A stretch of 64,000 nt of DNA, taken from the NCBI RefSeq assembly GCF_042682565.1, contig NZ_JBHUIC010000004.1; one strand, given 5' to 3'. Below, piece by piece: positions 8,281 through 16,828 of this stretch. Source of the DNA: Pistricoccus aurantiacus. GTDB lineage: Bacteria > Pseudomonadota > Gammaproteobacteria > Pseudomonadales > Halomonadaceae. A model generated the notes under the pieces. The model worked only from the letters and a program-made list of their open reading frames with translations, had not been told where the DNA came from and did not search any database. The first letter of the stretch is position 1. Every line of letters starts with the position of its first letter. Made by a program: the position numbers and the translations under genes.

Positions 8281-9221
8281 TCGAACGCAACGCGCCCTGG
8301 CCGAACCGGCTCATCGCCCTGGTCTATGTCTTCGGCATCCTGGTCATGGGCGGATATGCGCTATGGCACTATCTGATGGGAGACTACGGCCGTATCCTGC
8401 TGCCGGCGGTACTGACACTGCTGATGGCCGGCGCGGTGGTACTGCGCCTGAGCAATCATCACGCCCGCTATCTGTCGAGCTACCTCGCGCTGTTCAGTTG
8501 CTATCTGCTTTGTGCCGTGGAACTGGCCCGCCTGCCCGGTGACCCGGGCTTGTGGAGCGGCCTTCCGCCGGTGCTGGCAATCCTGATGCTGCCGCTGGTG
8601 CCCGCGCTGCTGTTGAACGTGCTGCTGGCCCCGGTATGGCTGGTGCTGCTGGGTCTGGAGCTCCCCGATCTCGATTCCCTGCTGACCTACGCGGCGCTGG
8701 TGATCACCGGCGCCCTGGCACCTTGGGAAAAGTATCGTCAGCGGGCGCTGGATATCCTGACCTCGCCCATGGACCAGGAGTGCAGCGCCTTGAGCACTAC
8801 CGCCATCGTCGAGCAGTTGCACGGCGAGCATCAGCGCGCTCAGTTGATGGGGCGGCCCCTCAGCGTGCTGGTCATCCACCTTCCCCAGCTGAAGATGGCC
8901 CAGGAGCAGTTCGGCGTTCAACTGCGTGGATCGTTGCTCGAGTGCTTCTGCCAGGTGGTCAGGCAGGTAGGGCGAACCCAGGATCGCCTGGGACGAACCC
9001 AGGCGTCCCTGTTCTGGCTGATTCTTCCCGGCACCCCGGCCAAGGGCGCCGAACACTTGCAGTACCGCCTGCTGGACGCGCTCAACGGAACGATCCTGGT
9101 GGATACCGTGGCCATCACCGCCAATGCAGGCATCTGTACCCTGCGCGCCGGCGAGACGTCGACGAGTTTCGAGACACGACTCAGGATCAAGGAGCAACAT
9201 CTACTGGAGGCACGCACTTGA
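8277..9221 (+). CDS. Membrane protein with catalytically dead GGDEF domain that keeps the RxxD c-di-GMP I-site
   Basis: A 314-residue protein: five or six membrane helices (about residues 12-160), then a GGDEF-type domain (about 180-312). Compared with active diguanylate cyclases, the metal site DxD-F-K is replaced by IHLPQLK, and the active loop GG[DE]EF by QASLF (242-246). The flanking strand SLFWLILPGT and the later ITANAGICTL strand are still family-like. The inhibitory-site motif R233-T-Q-D236 sits exactly five residues before the dead loop, the spacing of c-di-GMP-binding GGDEF proteins such as PelD. The protein may therefore bind rather than make c-di-GMP; this is inference. It starts with TTG overlapping the previous stop, and its own stop overlaps the start of the DedA-PAP2 gene, so all three are translationally coupled. 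Confidence 0.8.
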   Translation: MIERNAPWPNRLIALVYVFGILVMGGYALWHYLMGDYGRILLPAVLTLLMAGAVVLRLSNHHARYLSSYLALFSCYLLCAVELARLPGDPGLWSGLPPVLAILMLPLVPALLLNVLLAPVWLVLLGLELPDLDSLLTYAALVITGALAPWEKYRQRALDILTSPMDQECSALSTTAIVEQLHGEHQRAQLMGRPLSVLVIHLPQLKMAQEQFGVQLRGSLLECFCQVVRQVGRTQDRLGRTQASLFWLILPGTPAKGAEHLQYRLLDALNGTILVDTVAITANAGICTLRAGETSTSFETRLRIKEQHLLEART

Positions 9222-10624
9222 ATCTTGTGGAATGGTTCTACGCCCAGGCGTTTTCTCCGGGAATGCTGCTTGCGCTGATTGCCGTCGTTTCTCTCGTGGA
9301 GAGTCTCGCTCTGGTCGGTCTGGCGGTGCCCGGCGTGGTGCTGATCACCGCCCTGGCTTCCCTGGCAGGCCATCAGGATATCGCCGCTTCCCTGGTACTC
9401 CTGGCGGCCTTTGGGGGGGCGGTGGTCGGCGATGGATTGAGCTTTGCCCTGGGGCGTACCCAGCGCCAGCGCATCCCCGACATGTGGCCGTTTCGGCGTC
9501 ATCCTCATTGGCTGGAGAGGGGCATCGGCTTCTTCGAACGCTATGGCAGCCTGTCCATCGTCTTCGCGCGTTTTGTCGGGCCGGTCAGACCGATCGTCCC
9601 CCTGGTGGCGGGCATGCTGTACATGCCCACCTGGAAATTCCTCTGGGCCAATGTCGGCTCCGCCCTGCTCTGGGCGCCCACCTATGTGCTGCCCGGCTAT
9701 CTGCTGGGACGCAACTGGCAGCGCCTGGTCGATATCCCCCCCGGTGCCGAGCGCTGGCTGAGCGTACTCGCGATTTGCGTGGTGGTGCTGGCGCTGGGCT
9801 TTTCCCTGCTGCGCCATCAGTTGACCCGGCGGGGCCGCCTGTATCGGCTGACCGCCAACCTCGCCCGCCGCTACCCTGTCACTCGCCGACTCTGGATAGC
9901 CATGCAAGCCCCCCGCCCCAGCGGAGAGTTTCCCCTGGCCTCCCTGAGCCTGCTGATGCTTTCGCTGCTTGCGCTATGCCTGTGGACGCTGCTGGTGCTC
10001 GAATCCAACGGTCCTCTCGCCATGGACCTTCAGGTCAAGGCGCTCTTCGACCAGTGGCAGTCTCCCCTGCTGGTCACCCTGGGAGGCTACCTGGCGGAAG
10101 CCGGCGACACCCTGGGGGTGGTAGCGCTGATCCTGCCCTGGCTTTTGTGGCTGCTCTGGGCCCGGCATCTTTCCGCCTTTTTGCACCTGTGCGCCGGGCT
10201 GGGGGGCATCGCCGTCGCCAACACCCTGTTCAAGCAACTGGTGGGCCGGGCGCGACCGGATACCCCGGACTATCTGACCGGGTCTTTTTCCTACCCAAGC
10301 GCTCACAGCTCCACCGCCATCGTGCTGTATGGCCTGGCGGCGGCGTTCATCGCTCAGGAGCTGCCCTATCGCCAGCGCATCTGGGCATACTGGATCGCCA
10401 TTGCGATCTGCGTACCCATGGCCCTGTCGCGGCTGATGATCGGGGTGCACTGGACCAGTGACCTGATCGGCGGTGCCCTGCTGGGCCTGGTGGTCTGTGG
10501 CCTGGTGCGGGTCAGCTATCACCGCTTCGCCCATCGCTCCCTGGCGGACGCGCCCTGGATGGCCTTGGGAGTTGCCTCCCTCGGGCTGCTGACGCTGCGT
10601 CTTGCGCTGCTGCCACCGGTATGA
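9218..10624 (+). CDS. DedA-family / PAP2 phosphatase fusion membrane protein
   Basis: A 468-residue polytopic inner-membrane protein with two domains. Residues about 10-200 are a DedA (SNARE-associated) domain with the conserved FARFVGPVRPIVPLVAG segment near 116-132; this family moves lipids such as undecaprenyl phosphate or phosphatidylethanolamine across the membrane. Residues about 240-460 are a type 2 phosphatidic acid phosphatase domain with all three motifs: KQLVGRARP (339-347), PSAH (360-363) and SRLMIGVHWTSD (404-415). A plausible joint role is dephosphorylating and flipping a lipid pyrophosphate or lysolipid; the substrate is unknown. The open frame extends far upstream, but the TTG at 9218 has a GGAGG site seven bases before it and overlaps the previous stop, so it was chosen. 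The stop is ten bases from the convergent LysE gene. Confidence 0.9.
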   Translation: MNLVEWFYAQAFSPGMLLALIAVVSLVESLALVGLAVPGVVLITALASLAGHQDIAASLVLLAAFGGAVVGDGLSFALGRTQRQRIPDMWPFRRHPHWLERGIGFFERYGSLSIVFARFVGPVRPIVPLVAGMLYMPTWKFLWANVGSALLWAPTYVLPGYLLGRNWQRLVDIPPGAERWLSVLAICVVVLALGFSLLRHQLTRRGRLYRLTANLARRYPVTRRLWIAMQAPRPSGEFPLASLSLLMLSLLALCLWTLLVLESNGPLAMDLQVKALFDQWQSPLLVTLGGYLAEAGDTLGVVALILPWLLWLLWARHLSAFLHLCAGLGGIAVANTLFKQLVGRARPDTPDYLTGSFSYPSAHSSTAIVLYGLAAAFIAQELPYRQRIWAYWIAIAICVPMALSRLMIGVHWTSDLIGGALLGLVVCGLVRVSYHRFAHRSLADAPWMALGVASLGLLTLRLALLPPV

Positions 10625-10634
10625 GCGCGCCGGG

Positions 10635-11258
10635 TCAGCCGGTCGCCAGCCACAGACCCACGCCGACCATCAGAGTGCCGGCGATACGATTGAGCAAACG
10701 CACGTTGCCGCCCTTGGCAAGCAGATGGCTGGCGGTGCGCCCGCCACCGGCATAAAGCAGCAGACAGGTCAGCTCGATACTCAGGATCATCGCGATCAGC
10801 ACTGCCAGCTGGGGCGCCAAGGCAAGTGTCGGGTCGAGAAACGGCGGCAACAGCGCGATGAAGAATGCCCAGCCCTTGGGATTGGCCACCGCGGTAACGA
10901 AGCCCTGCAACAGCAGCTGTCGGCGGGACGCCTGAGGTACCTCTCCACCTTCCAGCGGAATCGCCATGCGCCCCCGGGAGCGCCACATCATCACGCCGAG
11001 ATAGACCAGATAAGCCCCGCCCAGCCATTTGAAGGCGACGAACAGGGCAGGATGGCGCAGCATGAGTGTTGCCACCCCGGCGCCGGCGGCCGTCGCCACC
11101 AGTCCGACACCGACCAGTTCCCCCGCCATCATCCACAGCGCACGCCGCACTCCCAGGGTCATGCCCAGGATCATCGACAGGGTCATGCACATGCCCGGGG
11201 TCAGCGATACCAGGAAGAAGGTGGGAATAAAGACCGATAATAACGACGGATTGATCAT
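10635..11258 (-). CDS. LysE/RhtB family amino-acid exporter
   Basis: A 207-residue inner-membrane protein with six hydrophobic segments and the family features. The N-terminal motif PGMCMTLSMILGMTLG corresponds to the PGP(x)-G-x-x-x-G region, and the centre reads NPKGWAFFIALLPPFLD. Such proteins export amino acids or derivatives such as lysine, threonine or homoserine lactone by exchange with protons. The exact substrate cannot be read from the sequence. The ATG at 11258 gives the usual family length. It may be read with the downstream-oriented ubiX/mpl message, 52 bases away. Confidence 0.9.
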   Translation of the reverse strand: MINPSLLSVFIPTFFLVSLTPGMCMTLSMILGMTLGVRRALWMMAGELVGVGLVATAAGAGVATLMLRHPALFVAFKWLGGAYLVYLGVMMWRSRGRMAIPLEGGEVPQASRRQLLLQGFVTAVANPKGWAFFIALLPPFLDPTLALAPQLAVLIAMILSIELTCLLLYAGGGRTASHLLAKGGNVRLLNRIAGTLMVGVGLWLATG

Positions 11259-11310
11259 GATCAGGTAATGGCGCTTGAACGAACGGAAAAACGGCGCGGC
11301 TCGCTGAAAT

Positions 11311-11931
11311 CTACTCTCCCCAGGGTGGCACCAGCCGATGCTCGATGCCCAGCTGGTTGAGGATACGCGCCACGATGAAATCGACCAGCGCTTCGACGCT
11401 GACAGGCCGATGGTAGAAGCCCGGGGCCGCGGGCAGAACCACCGCGCCCAGTTGAGTCAGCTTGAGCATGTGTTCGAGATGAATTGCCGACAGGGGCGTT
11501 TCCCGGGGCACCAGCACGAGTTTGCGACGCTCCTTCAGGGCGACGTCCGCGGCCCGCTCGATCAGGTTGTTGCTGGCGCCGCAGGCCACCGCGGACAGGG
11601 TGCCGGTGGAACAGGGACAGATGACCATGGCGCTCGACGCCCCGGAGCCCGAAGCCACCGGGGCCATCCAGTCTTCCCGAGCGAAGCAGCGAATCTGGCC
11701 GGGTCGAGCCCGGGCAAGCGTTTCCAGCGCCTCGGCGAGACGTTCCGGCTGGGCCGGGAGCTTATGATCGGTTTCCGTGGCGATGACCATCTGCGCCGCT
11801 TTCGAGATCATCACCCAGACCTCGTGATTCGCAGCGACCAGGGCATCGATCAGCCGCAGGCCGTACTGAGCGCCGGAGGCGCCGGTGATGGCCACGGTGA
11901 CCGGCGCCAGGAAAGTCGTGGATTCAGCCAT
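11311..11931 (-). CDS. ubiX: Flavin prenyltransferase
   Basis: UbiX attaches a dimethylallyl group to FMN to make the prenylated cofactor needed by the decarboxylase UbiD in ubiquinone synthesis. The 206-residue protein has the flavoprotein signature TGASGAQYGLRL near residue 16. It also has the later motifs SGASSAMVICPCSTGTLSAV and LVLVPRETPLSAIHLEHML, which match the UbiX/Pad1 family closely. Its start overlaps the end of mpl by eight bases, which indicates a two-gene unit. Confidence 0.95.
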   Translation of the reverse strand: MAESTTFLAPVTVAITGASGAQYGLRLIDALVAANHEVWVMISKAAQMVIATETDHKLPAQPERLAEALETLARARPGQIRCFAREDWMAPVASGSGASSAMVICPCSTGTLSAVACGASNNLIERAADVALKERRKLVLVPRETPLSAIHLEHMLKLTQLGAVVLPAAPGFYHRPVSVEALVDFIVARILNQLGIEHRLVPPWGE

Positions 11932-13318
11932 GCGCCGCTTCCAGCGCGCGCAGCAGCCGCTCGTGAATGCCTTGGAACCCGCCGTTGGACATTACCAGGA
12001 TACGATCCCCGGAACGCGCCTCTGCCACTATCTCATTCACCAGCGCGTCGATGTTCGAGGCCACCCGAGCAGGTACCGGACAGGCGTCGATCACCTTGTC
12101 CAGAGGCCAGTCGAGCGCTTTCGGCTGATACCAGAAGCTCAGGTCCGCGTCGGCAACGCACTGCGCCAGCCGTTCGCGCATCACTCCCAGACGCATGGTG
12201 TTGGAACGCGGCTCGATCACCGCCAGCAGTCTCCCGCCAGACCGTGACGCTCGCATGCCGCTCAAGGTGGCGGCAATGGCGGTGGGATGGTGAGCGAAGT
12301 CATCGATGACCTGGATGCCCGCCACCTCGCCACGCACCTCCTGGCGGCGGCGCGGACTTTGAAAGTCAGCGAGAGCCGCGCATCCCCGGGCCAGGGAAAC
12401 GCCCAGGACGTGGGCGGCGCCCAGGGCGCCCAGGGCGTTGCGCACATTGTACTCGCCGCTCAGGGACCAGCTCACCTCACCGCGCTCCTGTTGATCCGGC
12501 GCATCGTGCATGACCTCGAAGCAGCTGCCGTCATTCTCTATCAGCCGGAAACGCCAGGGACTCGAGACATCGTTACCGTAGCGTGCCACCGGCGTCCAGG
12601 CGCCCTGCTCCAGCACTCGGTCCAGGGCCGGTTCACGATCTGCCACCAGCAGTTGCCCGTTGCCCGGCACGCAGCGCACCAGATGATGAAACTGCCGCTC
12701 GATGGCCGCCAGATCGGGAAAGATATCCGCGTGATCGAACTCCAGGTTGTTGAGCAGGGCAATTTGTGGCCGGTAATGCACGAACTTGGAGCGCTTGTCG
12801 AAAAACGCCGTGTCATATTCGTCCGCCTCCACCACGAAAGGCGCTTTCGCCCCCTTCGGTCTCAGATTGCCCAGCCGGGCGGAAATACCGAAGTTGCGCG
12901 GTACCCCGCCGATCAGAAAACCCGGCGCGAGCCCGGCGCTTTCCAGCAGCCAGGCGAGCAGACTGGCGGTGGTGGTCTTGCCGTGAGTGCCGGCCACGGC
13001 GATCACCTCTCGCCCGGGCAGCACCTCTTCCGCCAGCCATTGAGGACCGGAAACATAGGGCAAGCGCGCATCGAGCACCGCTTCCACCTCAGGATTGCCC
13101 CGGGAAAGCGCGTTGCCGATGACCACCAGATCCGGCCGCGGCTGCAGATTGTCCGCCCGGTAGCCATCAGACAGGGCGATACCCGCCTCGGAAAGCTGGG
13201 TGCTCATGGGCGGATAGACCCCCGCGTCCGAGCCGCTGACCCGGTGACCCAACTCCCGAGCCAACAGCGCCAGGCTACCCATGAACGTGCCGCAGATTCC
13301 CAGAATATGAACGTGCAT
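11924..13318 (-). CDS. mpl: UDP-MurNAc:L-Ala-gamma-D-Glu-mDAP ligase (murein recycling)
   Basis: Mpl re-attaches the recovered tripeptide L-Ala-D-Glu-meso-DAP to UDP-MurNAc, so peptidoglycan fragments are reused. Mur-ligase features are visible: the N-terminal Rossmann segment MHVHILGICGTFMGSLALLA, the ATP loop GTHGKTTTASLL, the central VVEADEYDTAFFDKRSKF, and the C-terminal domain with DDFAHHPTAI. The frame is open to 13369. The ATG at 13318 aligns with the E. coli start (MRIHILGICG), giving 464 residues; an ATG three codons earlier is equally possible. Confidence 0.95.
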   Translation of the reverse strand: MHVHILGICGTFMGSLALLARELGHRVSGSDAGVYPPMSTQLSEAGIALSDGYRADNLQPRPDLVVIGNALSRGNPEVEAVLDARLPYVSGPQWLAEEVLPGREVIAVAGTHGKTTTASLLAWLLESAGLAPGFLIGGVPRNFGISARLGNLRPKGAKAPFVVEADEYDTAFFDKRSKFVHYRPQIALLNNLEFDHADIFPDLAAIERQFHHLVRCVPGNGQLLVADREPALDRVLEQGAWTPVARYGNDVSSPWRFRLIENDGSCFEVMHDAPDQQERGEVSWSLSGEYNVRNALGALGAAHVLGVSLARGCAALADFQSPRRRQEVRGEVAGIQVIDDFAHHPTAIAATLSGMRASRSGGRLLAVIEPRSNTMRLGVMRERLAQCVADADLSFWYQPKALDWPLDKVIDACPVPARVASNIDALVNEIVAEARSGDRILVMSNGGFQGIHERLLRALEAAHG

Positions 13319-13549
13319 CGCCTGCATGATCCTCGTCGGTCTCCATCGTGATGGCAGGCAGCCTAGCATGCGCCCCCGAAAGCGTCATCCGACGGGCACC
13401 CGCCAGCGCCGCCTCGCCAACTGCCTAGCCCCTCGAATGGTACTTTCCACGGATGCAGCCCATTCATCGTTCGGCTAAGATAGCGCCGAATTTCCGAGAT
13501 TGTCCTTGATTTATCCCTTTAGTCATCATCCAGGAGCGAAGCAGTCCCC

Positions 13550-14809
13550 ATGGCCCAGCACAATGCTTTCTACGCCCAGTCCGGTGGCGTGACCGCTGTC
13601 ATCAATGCCAGCGCCTGTGGCGTGATCGAAGCGTGTCGCGAACATGGCGACCGAATCGGCAAGGTATACGCCGGCCACAACGGCATCATCGGCGCCTTGA
13701 CGGAGGATCTGATCGATGTCTCCCAGGAATCCGACGAGGCGATCGCTGCCCTGCGCCATACTCCGGGCGGCGCTTTCGGCTCCTGTCGTTACAAGCTCAA
13801 GGACATCGAGACCCACCGCGCCCAGTACGAGCGTCTGATCGAGGTCTTCAAGGCTCACGACATACGCTATTTCTTCTATAACGGCGGCGGCGACAGTGCC
13901 GACACCTGCCTCAAGGTGTCGCAGCTTTCCGAGAAGCTGGGTTACCCGCTGACCGCCATCCACGTGCCCAAGACCGTGGACAATGACCTGCCGATCACCG
14001 ACAACTCCCCGGGATTCGGCAGCGTGGCCAAGTACATCGCCACCTCGACCCTGGAAGCCTCCCTGGACGTGGCGTCCATGTGCGCCACCTCCACCAAGGT
14101 CTTCATTCTCGAGGTGATGGGTCGTCACGCGGGCTGGATCGCCGCCGCCGGCGCCCTGGCCGGGGAAGGCGAAGGCGAGCCGCCGCACCTGGTCATTTTC
14201 CCGGAAGTCGCCTTCGATCGCGAAGCGGTCATGGCTCGGGTCGATGAAGCGGTCAAGCGCTACGGCTATTGTGTCATCGTGGTATCCGAGGGCGCGCGCT
14301 ACGAGGACGGTACCTTCCTGGCGGACGCGGGCAACACCGATGCCTTCGGTCATCGCCAGCTGGGCGGCGTCGCGCCAACCCTGGCGGGCATGATCAAGCA
14401 GGATCTGGGCTACAAGTATCACTGGGCGGTGGCAGACTATCTGCAGCGGGCGGCGCGGCACCTGGCATCGAAGACCGACGTGGAACAGGCCTATGCGGTG
14501 GGTCGTGAAGCCGTCAAACTGGCTCTGGCGGGTCAGAATGCCATGATGCCGGCCATCAAGCGGGTCAGCGAATCCCCTTACGAGTGGCGCATCGAAGCGG
14601 CGCCCCTGGCGGAGGTGGCCAATCAGGAAAAATTCATGCCCAAGGAATATATCCGCGAGGATGGCTTCGGCATCACTAGCGCTTGCCGGCAGTATCTTTC
14701 GCCGTTGATTCAGGGCGAGGATTTTCCGCCCTTCGAGAACGGCCTGCCTAAAGTTGCCAAGCTGCGTCTGGCCAAGGTGGAAAAGCGCCTGGCGGAATTC
14801 ACGCTCTAG
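13550..14809 (+). CDS. pfp: Pyrophosphate-dependent 6-phosphofructokinase
   Basis: Catalyses reversible phosphorylation of fructose 6-phosphate, apparently with pyrophosphate instead of ATP. In 419 residues the PFK fold is clear: the start QSGGVTAVINAS, the phosphate-donor loop NGGGDSADT (111-119), the catalytic PKTVDND (140-146) and MGRHAGW (190-196). Lysine 141 in PKTVDND and Asp115 in the donor loop are the changes linked with PPi specificity; ATP enzymes have GGDGS and PGTIDND. The exact loop GGGDS differs from the common GGDD(S/T) and GGND(S/T) forms. The inorganic pyrophosphatase gene lies 2 kb away and competes for the same PPi. A strong terminator follows. Confidence 0.92.
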   Translation: MAQHNAFYAQSGGVTAVINASACGVIEACREHGDRIGKVYAGHNGIIGALTEDLIDVSQESDEAIAALRHTPGGAFGSCRYKLKDIETHRAQYERLIEVFKAHDIRYFFYNGGGDSADTCLKVSQLSEKLGYPLTAIHVPKTVDNDLPITDNSPGFGSVAKYIATSTLEASLDVASMCATSTKVFILEVMGRHAGWIAAAGALAGEGEGEPPHLVIFPEVAFDREAVMARVDEAVKRYGYCVIVVSEGARYEDGTFLADAGNTDAFGHRQLGGVAPTLAGMIKQDLGYKYHWAVADYLQRAARHLASKTDVEQAYAVGREAVKLALAGQNAMMPAIKRVSESPYEWRIEAAPLAEVANQEKFMPKEYIREDGFGITSACRQYLSPLIQGEDFPPFENGLPKVAKLRLAKVEKRLAEFTL

Positions 14810-14845
14810 CTAGCCGGATCATCAGGACCCCCAGCGTATCGCAAA

Positions 14846-14872
14846 CCCTCGAAGTTTCTTCGAGGGTTTTTT
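14846..14872 (+). terminator. Rho-independent terminator after pfp
   Basis: A perfect 9-base stem (14846-14854 with 14858-14866) and a three-base loop are followed by six T residues. It lies 37 bases after the pfp stop, between convergent genes. On the minus strand the hairpin is followed by only three T residues, so it would act weakly for the kinase-like gene. Confidence 0.92.
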
Positions 14873-14911
14873 ACATCGCCCATTCCAACAGCCATCTATC
14901 TCAACAACCTT

Positions 14912-16627
14912 CTATTTCAACAACCAGGAAAGCACCAGCAGCAACAGCAGAATCCCCGCCACTCCTTGCCAGAAGTTGGCGAGCTCACGTAAACGCGCCT
15001 TTTTTACGTAAACAGGCTCATTCCGAGGCTCGCGCAGCGCGTAGAGAAACTCCGACAGGCGCCGGTAGCGCAGCTCCCGCTGCGGGTCCAGCGCCCGGCG
15101 CAAGGCGTCGTCCTGGGCCTGGGTAATTTCGGGATTGGATAGACGCGCGCTGCGATAGATCAGCTTTTCCAGATCGGTATGGCGCCTGATTTCCTTGAGC
15201 GCCGGCGCGTAGGGCAAGGCGCCGGTCAGCAACCAGTAAATCGTCGACGCCAGGGAGTACTGATCGCTTCTGCGTCCTACCGGATCGTCGAGGGCGTATT
15301 CCGGGGCACTGTGTTCCGTCAGCCCCAGCTGGCGAGCCAGCGCCTGAACATTCTTGTGCTCTCCTCCTTCTCGCAGACGACAGGCGTTGAAGTCCGTCAG
15401 CACTACCTTGCCGTGGCTGTCGATCAAGACGTTATCCGGATGAATGCGCTGGTGAAGCAGATCCCGCCGGTGCAACGCCCGAACCGCCTTGCCCAACTGG
15501 CTGGCGATATCCAGGCGCTGGGCGAGACTCGCCTGAGGATGCCGGCGCGCCCAAGCCGTCAGGCGCTGGCCTTCGACGTACTCCATCAAGTAATAGAGAT
15601 AACGCCGAGGACGCGAGGATTCCACCGCCTTGGCGACGAAGGGGGACTTGACGCGCTCCACCACCCACTGCTGCAGCAGGAAATGCTCCAGATAGGCATT
15701 GCGACTGGAAAGCTCCGGGCTTGGCGCCTTCATTACACGCACTTTCTGGCTGGTCAGATCGCGCACTCGATAGACTCGCGATCGGGAGGTGCGCGACAGC
15801 ACCTCCAGCACCTCGAAGCCATCGAGTCTTTGCCCCGTGACAAGCTCCGGCGGCACCGGCAGGGTGCCATAGGGCGCGCCCGGTACCTCCGTTCGCGCTT
15901 CCGGCAGACGATCGATACGCACCAGTTGGAAGGTGAACGGGTCGCCGCCGTAGCCTCTTGCGTAGGAGCGTGCTCGAGCCTCGGTGACAAGGCGCTCGCA
16001 GGCCGCGTCCAGGTCACTGACGTCTTGGCGAATCAAGCGTACGAAATCCGAAGGCAGCAGGATGCCGCGCACGTCCTGGGTGGTACAGAGGAAGATGTCC
16101 CCCTGCTTGAGCGGCAAAGCGACATAGTCGATGTCCAGGATGGCATCCATGCCCAGGGAACGCGAGGGATAACGGTAGCCGCCCAGATCCGTCAGGTGAT
16201 CCCGGGACAGCTGCTCGAACTCCGCGCCGCGCAGTCGATAAATCTGGGTATCGCCTACATGAAAGAGATGCACCTCGCGCTCGAAGAAAATCAGCGCGGA
16301 AAGCGAACAGACGTAGCCTCCCTCGCTGACGTGACGACTTTGTCCATGGCACCAGGCATTCAATGCGCGCAGCACTCGGGTCGCGGAATCCTTGACCCGC
16401 CAATGATCCGGCGTGGCGAAATAGTCCTCGAGAAAGGCCTGAACCCCCAGGTTGCTGGCCAACCCGGCAATGGCGTTGCGCGCCTGAGCGCTGGCGATCA
16501 CCGCCGCCGCTCCCTTGGCCTTGAGCAGCGGACACGGCGGCATCCGTACCGCCATGGCACCGCGATGGCGCTGCTTTTCCGGCGTGGCATGGGCCTGGCC
16601 CACACTAAGCGCGAGTTCTCGATCCAC
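14912..16627 (-). CDS. PP2C phosphatase-protein kinase fusion, both domains apparently inactive
   Basis: A 571-residue protein resembling the bifunctional serine/threonine phosphatase/kinase family: a PP2C domain (about 1-240), a kinase domain (about 268-530) and a C-terminal membrane anchor (about 554-570). In PP2C enzymes metal-binding aspartates occur in NQD, ADG and TDG motifs. Here these positions read RHRGA (20-24), IASAQ (44-48) and TTQD (182-185), although FHVGD (122-126) and GGDPFT survive. In the kinase half K300 is present, but the glycine loop is LSRTSRSR, the catalytic HRD/HQD is HQR (392-394) and DFG is DFN (412-414). N399 and APE (441-443) remain. The frame is intact, so loss of catalysis is more likely than gene decay. 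GTG at 16627 has GGGGAG upstream. It may act as a scaffold or sensor at the inner membrane; the partner is unknown. Confidence 0.82.
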   Translation of the reverse strand: MDRELALSVGQAHATPEKQRHRGAMAVRMPPCPLLKAKGAAAVIASAQARNAIAGLASNLGVQAFLEDYFATPDHWRVKDSATRVLRALNAWCHGQSRHVSEGGYVCSLSALIFFEREVHLFHVGDTQIYRLRGAEFEQLSRDHLTDLGGYRYPSRSLGMDAILDIDYVALPLKQGDIFLCTTQDVRGILLPSDFVRLIRQDVSDLDAACERLVTEARARSYARGYGGDPFTFQLVRIDRLPEARTEVPGAPYGTLPVPPELVTGQRLDGFEVLEVLSRTSRSRVYRVRDLTSQKVRVMKAPSPELSSRNAYLEHFLLQQWVVERVKSPFVAKAVESSRPRRYLYYLMEYVEGQRLTAWARRHPQASLAQRLDIASQLGKAVRALHRRDLLHQRIHPDNVLIDSHGKVVLTDFNACRLREGGEHKNVQALARQLGLTEHSAPEYALDDPVGRRSDQYSLASTIYWLLTGALPYAPALKEIRRHTDLEKLIYRSARLSNPEITQAQDDALRRALDPQRELRYRRLSEFLYALREPRNEPVYVKKARLRELANFWQGVAGILLLLLVLSWLLK

Positions 16628-16738
16628 CCTTGGCTCCCCATCCTTGACTATCGATACGTTCGAGATGCCCGACGGAATTCGAACGCTCTCATGATACAGG
16701 CTGAGCGAGACCCAGGCTTGCCGACCAAAGGGGTAAGG

Positions 16739-16768
16739 TTGGTAATCTTGCGGCCCTATTCGTATAAT
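16739..16768 (+). promoter_or_regulatory. Probable sigma-70 promoter of ppa
   Basis: A perfect -10 box TATAAT (16763-16768) lies 18 bases after a TTGGTA -35 box (16739-16744), about 60 bases before the ppa start. No other gene in this direction is nearby. Confidence 0.65.
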
Positions 16769-16828
16769 TCGGCGGATTTAATAGCCAAGCGCTTTGACCA
16801 TTTCTTATCGCCCATCAAGGATGCGACC

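Noticed and set aside
8552..9217. Upstream extension of the DedA-PAP2 frame
   Set aside because: It overlaps the GGDEF-like gene out of frame; the TTG at 9218 has a GGAGG site and start-stop overlap.
15179..16828. Open frame that would extend the pyrophosphatase by 550 residues
   Set aside because: It is antisense to the kinase-like gene. The promoter, ribosome site and normal 176-residue length put the ppa start at 16829.
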